From the NCBI RefSeq assembly GCF_000247815.1, contig NW_004775941.1:300808-364807 (forward strand): a stretch of DNA of 64,000 nucleotides. The letters run 5' to 3'. Under the pieces are notes generated by a model. It was not told the DNA's origin. It made no database searches and worked only from the letters and a program-made list of their open reading frames with translations. Positions 54,611 to 64,000 of the stretch are shown in pieces. Within the stretch, counting starts at the first letter, position 1, and every line of letters starts with the position of its first letter. Source of the stretch: Ficedula albicollis. Its lineage: Eukaryota; Chordata; Aves; Passeriformes; Muscicapidae. Both the position numbers and the translations under genes were made by a program.

Positions 54611-56300
54611 CTGCCTTTCACGGAACCATAAATTCATAAAGCTGGAAAGAACCTCCAAAATCCTCAAGTCCACCTCTCACCAAAATATTTTTCACTCCAA
54701 ACCGGGCAGCAGCAGTTTCACTTTCACACTCTGCAGGAAAATCTGATTTACAGGAAAGCAGGAGCTGCTCTCCCACTGCCCCAATAAAACAGGGAACAGC
54801 TCCCTCCAAAAGAGCCGGGGCTGGTGGGGCTGTGCTGGAATTCTCCCATCCTGGGAGCTGTGGGACATGGAAGAGAAGGTAGCTGGTTCTGCTGCCTTTC
54901 ATGGCATCATAGAACCATTAAGGTTGGAAAAGATCTCCAACATCCTCAAGTCCATCTCTCACCAAAGTATTTTTCATCCCAAACCAGGCAGCAGCAGTTC
55001 CACTTTCACATTGCTGCAGGAAAACACCCGATTTACAGGAATACATGATTTACAGGAAAGCAGGAGCTGCTCTCTCCCTGCCCCCGTAAAATGGGAAGCA
55101 GCTCCCAAGGGGAGAACCCGGCTGGAGGGGCTGTGCTGGACTTCTCCCATCCCCAGAGCTGCAGGCCATGGAAGGAGAAGGCAGCTGCTTCTGCTGCCTT
55201 TCATGGAACCATAGAATCACTGAGGTTGGAGAAGACCTCCATCATCCTCAAGTCCACTGTGGAGACCGAGGAGCCTGCTGGGGATACAGCAACCTAATTA
55301 CCCTGGAAATGTTAAACTCCAGGGCACCTCCGCAATTGGGGCAGAGAAATAGGTTCAGAAAGCTTCTGCCTCAGAGTCTTTTGCTCTATTATGTAGGTAA
55401 GTCCAAGTGAAATCATCTTTAGATCCTCCTCAATTCCAGAATGTTCTTTGTATCCTGCTCTCCCACTGGCTTCCCTGTTCCCGCTTCTCCACCCCCACAT
55501 TCCTGCTGGTCGTTTCTGCTGTTCCTCACCTGAGAACCTCCCCCGAGCCCTTGCACCACTGGCTCTCAGCCCCGTGCTCCTCCCCTTCGCGCCCCATGTT
55601 CAAACCAGCTCCTGCATTTCTCTGCGGTCTATGTTCCTCGAGGCTTCTGAAGCGAGCGGTTTTGTTGGGGTGCTGTCATTTCTCCTGACGCCTCAATATC
55701 TCCATCAGAACGTGTGTGAGTACCTGCCTGCCGTCTGTCTGCTCGCTCGGTTACTCGTGTCACACGCGACTTTTGGGAAGACAACACCCGGCGTTTGCCG
55801 GGGACCGCACCGCCGCAGCCCACCTCTCACCAGAGTATTTTTTCACCCCAAACCAGGCATCAGCAGTTTCATTTTCACACTGCTGCAGGAAAACATGATT
55901 TACAGAAAAGTGGGAGCTGCTCTCCCACTGCCCCCGATAAAAGGGAAAGCAGCTCCCTCCAAAAGAGCCGGGGCTGGTGAGGCTGTGCTGGAATTCTCCC
56001 AGCTTGGGAGCTGTGGGACATGGAGGAAGCTTCTGCTGCCTTTTAAGAATTATAGAATCGTTAAGGTTGGAAAAGACCTCCAACATCCTGAAGTTCACCT
56101 CTCACCAAAATTTTTTCAGCCCAAACACAGGCAGCAGCAGTTTCACTTTCACACTGCTGCAGAAAAATCCGATTTACAGGAAATCAGTGTTTGCTTGTGC
56201 ACTGCCCCTATAAAAGGGGAAGCAGCTCACTCTGAAAGAGTCGGGGCTGGGTGAGCTGTGCTGCACTTCTCCCACGGCAGGAGCTGCGGGACACGCACGG
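54611..56300 (-). repeat. About 280-bp tandem array containing CR1 start and TATA-like box
   Basis: Four units begin at CTGCCTTTCA-type sequence at 54611, 54892, 55194 and 56036. Each has a CATAGAACCATTAAGGTTGG-like CR1 start, CAGCAGCAGTTTCACTTTCA, a TAAAA(G) box before GGGAAGCAGCTCCC, and GGGGCTGGTGGGGCTGTGCT. The third unit is split by an LTR. The last has a perfect TATAAAAG at 56209-56216. Confidence 0.85.
55258..55817 (+). mobile_element. Solo LTR with 6-bp target duplication
   Basis: 560 bp starting TGTGGAGACCGAGGAGCCTG and ending CCGGGGACCGCACCGCCGCA (TG...CA). It is flanked by GTCCAC (55252-55257) and GCCCAC (55818-55823), a 6-bp duplication with one mismatch. Removing it restores the third unit of the 280-bp array. 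A 6-bp duplication fits class II (ERVK/alpharetrovirus-like) integration. No coding remains. Confidence 0.72.
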
Positions 56301-56968
56301 ACAAGGTCGGGCCCTGGGGATGAGCTGTGCGCTGGGAGCCGGGAGCAGCAGGGAGCGGGATCTTGTTGCTCTCCTGCCTCCTGCTGCGTGTGTTTGCCAC
56401 GGCTGCGGAGACGGGCGGCCAGGAGCAGAGGGCTCCGAGGGCAGCGGGCGGGCGCTGCCTGCTCCGAGCGGGGGCTGCAGGAGCCGCCTTGGCTGGAGCC
56501 GCTTTGGGGCAGCTCGGGGGAGCCGTGTGCGCTGCGGGGGCTGAGCTGGGAGGGGGCCGGGCTCAGAGCTGGGGCCGGATGGCCGCGCTCCCCGCACGGC
56601 AGGAGCCGTGGCACTGATGCCGGGGGGCTCCTGGCCCCCGAGCCGCTCCTTCGGGAGCAGGGCAGCTCCGTGGGCATGGGGGGCACGCACGGCACACGCT
56701 GCTCTGTCCCCAGCCCAGAGTCACTTCTTCCTTTTCCTCCCCGTGCACGGAGGGTGGGATTCTCCTCTCTCACACTCTGAGCGTCACCACCCAGAGCGCT
56801 CTGCTCCCTGGCACAGCCCCACAAAGGTGTCCGTGTTCCCAGAGCCCCTTTCCCTGGGGCAGGGCTGGGGAAAACACTCTCGGGGGGCTGTTCCCATGAA
56901 ACGGGGTGCAGGCATTCCCATGGCAGGTCCTGCTGCCAGCCTTGCTGCTTCCCTCGTTTGCTTCCAAG
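56301..56968. other. GC-rich unique sequence, no gene recognised
   Basis: CpG-rich DNA downstream of the TATA-like unit. Frames with ATG exist (for example MSCALGAGSSRERD at 56320) but none resembles a known protein. Confidence 0.45.
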
Positions 56969-58421
<1,453 letters not shown>

Positions 58422-58867
58422 ACACCCTGCCGTGTGCCCCAGGCCTGCCACTGCTGCTGTGCTGTGTCCCCTGAGCTGGGGCCCTCGGCTGCCGGTGTCT
58501 GCTGGAAGCCAAGGCTGGGAGAACAGGAGCATCTGCTGTGAGGTGGGTGAGGGGAATCAGAGCGCACAGCCCTTGCTCAGATTGCCCAAATCTGCAGGGA
58601 TTCTTGAGGTAGGCTCTGGAAGGGGAAGGAGCCCTCAGATGTCTAGCTTAGTCCAATCCCCTGGGATCAATACCTGTGCTGATAAGTGTTGTGGTCTTGG
58701 TGGGATGGAGGCTGAATGCTCAGAAGGAGTTTTTGCAAGAAATAAATGTTTCCAGTATCGACGTGAAGTGAGACTGGGACAATTTTCAGGGTTGTGTGAC
58801 AGTGTGAAAACCCCCAAAATTTTAAAGGCAGGTGTCCAGTGAAAGAGTCAGGTGCGTTAGGGTGAGA

Positions 58868-58960
58868 GTCATGGAATGATGGAATGGCCTGAGTTGGAAA
58901 GGTCCCACCAGGGTCCTGGGAAAGGCAGGATGGAAACCTTTACTGAAATCCACATATGTC
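58868..58960 (-). mobile_element. CR1-like start inside copy A
   Basis: GTCATGGAATGATGGAATGG then GAGTTGGAAAGGTCCCACC; the same piece occurs in copy B near 62328. Confidence 0.55.
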
Positions 58961-59235
58961 AGATAAATTGGCTGTCCTTGATCAACTCTGTAGGTTAATG
59001 TCTTGCGACACGAAATTTAGGGTGATGAGCAGGGCTTTCCCTCTTGAGTCTGTAGTGGCTGTGACCCATGACTGCCTTCTCTCCATATTATTGTAATTTT
59101 GAAATTACGGGGCTTCCAGGCTAAGGTACAGGAAAAGGAATACTAGGTATTTACTGGAGTGCACATATATATATATCTATCTGTGTATAGCATGAGAAAA
59201 CAACAATGGCAGTGACAAACAAAACCAGAAACCCC

Positions 59236-60112
59236 ATCCTATTACTGTCGCTTTAAGGAAGGGATGGCACTACTTTTAGACTAAAAATGATTATTCCTCA
59301 GATACACATCAGCCACAAAGGCCATGAGATTTCAGAGGAGCAAAAATTTAGGCATAACTCAAAGTAGTCACAAGTTGTTACAAGGCAATAGATAACATTA
59401 TAATCCAATGGCAAGTTGCTAAGAAGTTCATTTTGTTTTTCTAACCTATCAGCTTTACTTAATTCTGCTGCACTACATATACTTTTATCCAATGGGCTAC
59501 TATTACACTTATACACATATGCTTCTATTATAACATCTGAACTCTTAGCTTACCCTATACAATTACATTTATGCACTGTAAAACCCTTCACCATCTTACC
59601 CAATACAGTTTCTTATTTACTTAAGCCATATTTTTACTTACAACTACGGAAACTTAAGTTTATAACTTTTTGCGTAATGTCGGTTTACTTTTATTTTTAC
59701 ATCAATCCAAGTTTTTTCCAAGGCGGCAAATCAAACCCTTCAGTGTCTGTGGAAGTTTTCTACCTTTCCATTTCTTACACCATCCCAGCCTTGCCTCACC
59801 TGTCGAGCAGCTACCCCTTGGTGCAGTTCCAGACACAGCCAGCAGGGGCGCTGGTGGCTCCTGGCCGGGCAGGGTGGGTGCAATGATTCCTCCATGCCTG
59901 CAGGGGGCGCTGTGGCACCTCTCCACCACCGCTTGCATGCAAATGGTGGCTCTGGCAGAGGGGAGAGGAGAGTTGGCTTCCCCTGCACAGCTCACAGGGA
60001 GCACCGCTCTCAGTGCCACTGCAGACCTGGCATGGCGAATTGGAGTGAAGCAAAACACCCCGAAGGAGTGGGGGCTGGCCGGGGGATCGCCCCCGTGCAC
60101 GGTTCACCAGCG
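59236..60112. mobile_element. Insertion present only in copy A
   Basis: Copy B passes directly from AAACAAAATGAAAATCCCAA to TGGCTGGTTCTGA, while copy A has roughly 870 extra bases here. The change in offset between copies (3456 to 2714) gives about 740 net. It is AT-rich in the first half and contains two CAGGGGGCGCT-like phrases near 59840 and 59900. Type unknown, possibly a retroelement. Confidence 0.45.
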
Positions 60113-61256
60113 ATGGCTGGTTCTGAGATCAGACCTGGAGCGGCTGGGGATGCTCCTGGCTCTGGGCTCCCAAGCAGCAGAGGAGCAGAGTAGCAAGTTG
60201 GCAAGCCCTGGTCACAGTGCTGAAACAAGAAAAAAACAGGAGGGGAACAAAAGGAAAAAAACATAGGGCAAGAGGATCTCAGGTCAGACCCACTGTGGTG
60301 CATGGTCCCTGTGTTGATCACCCCTGCTGGAGGGAAGAGCAGCCCCTGGCCCCAACCCCACGCAAAATCCTGGCCCACTGTTCATCCATTGCGATGTTCC
60401 TCAGTCGGTGGGGTGGTGGGAACAGTGACAACTCCCGAGATAAACCCAAACCAACCTGGTTACGGCCTAAGAAGCATCCCAAAGACCAAGGACACCAACA
60501 CCTTCCAGAGCCATTTCCCAGGGCCCGCTGTAACTCACCCTTTAGCAGCCTGAAGTCTGCTCCCCTCAAGGCCAGGGTTGAAGGTTTGCAGGTACTTTTC
60601 CTCCTGTCATGAGAGATTTTTGGTCAGTGGCTCAGTGGTGGCTGTAGCTGAGATGGCCACCAATGGTCACTGGGCTGACGAGACCCTCTGTGGTAACGAG
60701 CAGCACATGATGGAGGGCACCTCTGCAAGTTGGCTCTCAAAGTCTGCAGTCTCCCCTGAAGGGCCATCAGGATGCCTCAGGCACACCTGTGGGCAGGGAC
60801 AAGGTGGATTTTCCCCCCGAGTGTGCCAGGAAGCAGCTCCAGGGAGGTGGCCTGCATGGGGTGAGGGAGGGGCTGCGCTGGCAGCTGGAGCAGGAGCACA
60901 GGTCAGAGCCCCTGTGGCCGTGCTGGGCGTGGGGGGAGTGTGTCTGGGGAGTGTGGGGTGCCATGGGGGAGTGGAGTGTGTGAGCACTGCCTCGGGGTGC
61001 TGGGAGCAGCAGGCTGGGCCAGGCAGAGAGCAGGGCAGCCGTGGGGCTGGGCAGAGGGTGCAGGATGCAGGCAGGGCTGTTGGGTGGGCAGAGGGGCTGT
61101 GCCAGAGCTGCAGGGAGCCAAGAATGCCCCAGGTGTGTGAGCTTGTGGATTGAGGAGTCCAGCTGGGAGGATGTGGGTGATGGTGAAGGCAGCATCTTGT
61201 CCAGGGCAGGTTGTGTGGCTGAGGGAATTTGTGTCTCCATGTGTGTGTGCCTGTGT

Positions 61257-62062
61257 NNNNNNNNNNNNNNNNNNNNNNNNNNNNNNNNNNNNNNNNNNNN
61301 NNNNNNNNNNNNNNNNNNNNNNNNNNNNNNNNNNNNNNNNNNNNNNNNNNNNNNNNNNNNNNNNNNNNNNNNNNNNNNNNNNNNNNNNNNNNNNNNNNNN
61401 NNNNNNNNNNNNNNNNNNNNNNNNNNNNNNNNNNNNNNNNNNNNNNNNNNNNNNNNNNNNNNNNNNNNNNNNNNNNNNNNNNNNNNNNNNNNNNNNNNNN
61501 NNNNNNNNNNNNNNNNNNNNNNNNNNNNNNNNNNNNNNNNNNNNNNNNNNNNNNNNNNNNNNNNNNNNNNNNNNNNNNNNNNNNNNNNNNNNNNNNNNNN
61601 NNNNNNNNNNNNNNNNNNNNNNNNNNNNNNNNNNNNNNNNNNNNNNNNNNNNNNNNNNNNNNNNNNNNNNNNNNNNNNNNNNNNNNNNNNNNNNNNNNNN
61701 NNNNNNNNNNNNNNNNNNNNNNNNNNNNNNNNNNNNNNNNNNNNNNNNNNNNNNNNNNNNNNNNNNNNNNNNNNNNNNNNNNNNNNNNNNNNNNNNNNNN
61801 NNNNNNNNNNNNNNNNNNNNNNNNNNNNNNNNNNNNNNNNNNNNNNNNNNNNNNNNNNNNNNNNNNNNNNNNNNNNNNNNNNNNNNNNNNNNNNNNNNNN
61901 NNNNNNNNNNNNNNNNNNNNNNNNNNNNNNNNNNNNNNNNNNNNNNNNNNNNNNNNNNNNNNNNNNNNNNNNNNNNNNNNNNNNNNNNNNNNNNNNNNNN
62001 NNNNNNNNNNNNNNNNNNNNNNNNNNNNNNNNNNNNNNNNNNNNNNNNNNNNNNNNNNNNNN
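61257..62062. other. Assembly gap (806 N)
   Basis: A run of N in GT- and CT-rich simple sequence; one more N lies at 62202. A declared gap, unlike the poly-C blocks. Confidence 0.99.
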
Positions 62063-62199
62063 TTGTGCATCTGTGTCTCTCTCCGTCTCTGTGTTTGTGT
62101 CTCTGTGCCTGTATGACCTTGTGTGCATGTCTCAGTGTGTCTCTGTGTTTATGTCTGTGTGTCTGTGTTTTCTCTGGGATCCACACTGAGCTTCAGGGT

Positions 62200-64000
62200 T
62201 GNAAATGTCTCCAGTGTCCAAGTGTACTGAGACTAGGACAATTCTCAGTGTTGTGTGATAGTGTCAAAAACCTCAAATATTGAAATGCAGGTGTCCATTG
62301 ATAATGTCAGGTCCATTACGGTGAGAATCGTGGAATGATGGAATGGCCTGAGTTGGAAGGGACACACCAGGGTCCAGGGTGCAGACCAATTGCTTTACTG
62401 AAATCCCAAAGGCTCAGATTATCTGGTTGTCTTTCATCAACCTTGTGGGTTAATGTGTAGTGAAGGAAATTTAGCGTGACGAGCAGAATTTTCCCTCTTG
62501 AATCTGTAGTGGCTGTGACCCATGACTGCCTTGTCCTTCAGGGGTTTTACCATAAAAAGCAACCAGAAGTGATGGACCTTTAGTGGCTAAAAAGACAGGT
62601 GTCCGCCAAGGACAGCAGGAACCTTCCTGGAATGGAGAATATGACCACCTGCTCTCCATATCTATTTAACTTTGAAATGTTGGGGCTTTCAGGCAAAGAT
62701 ATGGGAAAAGGAATAGCAAGTATTTATCAAAGCATAAATACCTATACTGCAAGAGAAAAAAAAACAACAACAGCAGCAGAACAACAACAGCAGCAGCAAC
62801 AAACAAAATGAAAATCCCAATGGCTGGTTCTGATTTCGGGCCTGGTGGGACTGGGGGGTGCTCCCAGCTCTGGGACCCCGAGCAGCAGAAGAGTAGAGAA
62901 GCAAGCTGCAAACCCTGGTCACAGTGCTGAAGTAAGAAGAAACCGGGAGGGGGACAAAAGAAAAAAAGCCATAGGGCCAGAGGATCTCAGGACAGACCCA
63001 TTGTGCAGCATGGTCACTGTGTTGAACACCCCTGCTGGAGGGAAGAGCAGCCCCTGGCCCCAACCCCACACAAAATCCTGGACCACTGTTCATCCACTGT
63101 GGTGTTCCTGAGCTGGTGAAGGGGGGGAACAGTGACAACTCCAGACACAAAACAAAACCAAAACCAACTTGGCCGTGGGGTAAGAACTGTACCCAAGACA
63201 GGACACCTGCACCTTCCAGAACTGTTTCCAAGGGGCCCTCCGTAACTCACCCCTAAGCAGCATGAAGTCTGCTCCCCTCAAGGCCAGGGTTGAAGGTTTG
63301 CAGGCACTTTTCCTCCTGTCATAAGAGATTTTAAGCTCAGTGGCTCCACAGTGGCTGTGGCTGAGATGGCCACCAATGGTCACTGGGCTGACGAGACCCT
63401 CTGTGCTAACGAGCAGCACATGATGGAGGGCACCTCTCTCAGTCAGCTCCCAAAGTCTCCAGTCTATCCTGAAGGGCCACCAGGATGCCCCAGGCACAGC
63501 TGTGGGCAGGGACAAGGTGGATTTTCCCCCCGAGTGTGCCAGGAAGCAGCTCCTGGGAAGAGGCGTGAGTGGGGTGAGGGAGGGGCTGCGCTGGCAGCTG
63601 GAGCAGGAGCACAGGTCAGAGCCCCTGTGGCCGTGCTGGGCGTGGGGGGAGTGTGTCTGGGGAGTGTGGGGTGCCATGGGGGAGTGGAGTGTGTGAGCAC
63701 TGCCTCTGGGTGCTGGGAGCAGCAGGCTGGGCCAGGCAGAGAGCAGGGCAGCCGTGGGGCTGGGCAGAGGGTGCAGGATGCAGGCAGGGCTGTTGGGTGG
63801 GCAGAGGGGCTGTGCCAGCGCTGCAGGGAGCCAGGAATGCCCCAGGTGTGTGCGCTTGTGGATTGAGGAGTTCAGCTGAGAGGATGTGGGTGATGGTGAA
63901 GGCAGCACCTTGTCCAGAGCAGGTTGTGAGTGAGTGACTCTGTGCATATTTCTATGTGTGTGTCTCTGACTCTGTGTGTGTGTGTGTGTCTGTCTGTGTC
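62200..64000. repeat. Large tandem duplication, copy B (runs off the window)
   Basis: Follows the N gap. Starts at AAATGTCTCCAGTGTCCAAG and runs to GT-rich simple sequence at the window end, mirroring the GT-rich sequence at the end of copy A. An AAC/AGC-rich microsatellite at about 62758-62810 replaces the shorter A-rich stretch of copy A. Confidence 0.85.

Larger units (their letters stand above)
58740..61256. repeat. Large tandem duplication, copy A
   Basis: It matches copy B (62200-64000) in order. The first part is offset 3456 bp (58748 vs 62204) and the later part 2714 bp (60640 vs 63352). The later part (60560-61200) is nearly identical between copies. No gene recognised; the shared open frames follow from high identity. 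Confidence 0.85.

Noticed and set aside
56301..56620. A possible signal-peptide-like frame (GILLLSCLLLRVFATAAE)
   Set aside because: It has no ATG start in that frame (it begins at GTG), no recognised downstream domain, and it runs into GC-rich DNA and a poly-C block.
60578..61153. A 191-codon frame conserved in the second copy at 63351-63866
   Set aside because: Both frames lie in a nearly identical duplicated segment. No protein family is recognised and there is no sign of splice sites or purifying selection.

Overview
This is nuclear DNA from a vertebrate, almost certainly a bird and perhaps a passerine (inference). It has spliced genes with GT-AG introns, dense CR1 LINE 3' ends, ERV-type LTRs and GC-rich minisatellites. 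There are no bacterial-style operons, and most long open frames are chance reads through minisatellites or homopolymers.

Positions 1-46.8 kb hold the two genes of the mitochondrial trifunctional protein, head to head. HADHA (alpha subunit: enoyl-CoA hydratase plus 3-hydroxyacyl-CoA dehydrogenase) is on the minus strand; I placed 19 of its 20 exons between 254 and 24363, giving residues 23-763 with every splice phase matching. HADHB (beta subunit: 3-ketoacyl-CoA thiolase) is on the plus strand with 15 coding exons from 32218 to 46670, all in phase except coding exon 8. The genes diverge from a CpG-rich interval at about 29.4-30.8 kb. HADHA exon 1 was not found, probably because that interval is largely replaced by poly-C. 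The products form one complex at the inner mitochondrial membrane that carries out the last three steps of long-chain fatty-acid beta-oxidation.

The most unusual biology is tandem arrays that repeat a 3' splice site together with the start of its exon. This occurs in both genes: HADHA exon 14 (array in intron 13, with a larger array of the same unit in intron 12) and HADHB coding exon 8 (13 copies of acceptor plus about 49 exon bases). The HADHB array runs into the real exon, which as assembled carries 53 extra bases and a frameshift.

Positions 46.8-64 kb are repeat-rich. They hold a CpG-rich candidate first exon near 48.3 kb, a 45-bp array, a short SAM-domain-like coding fragment near 50.5 kb, a degraded retroviral relic (50.8-53.4 kb), a 280-bp tandem array split by a solo LTR (54.6-56.3 kb), and a diverged tandem duplication around an N gap (58.7-64 kb). 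I found no recognisable complete gene there.

Eleven pure poly-C blocks (74 to 1450 bp, about 5 kb in total, always C on the plus strand) look like assembly artefacts. One is joined directly to a 10-base Illumina adapter remnant at 50781-50790. Anything spanning these blocks is unreliable.
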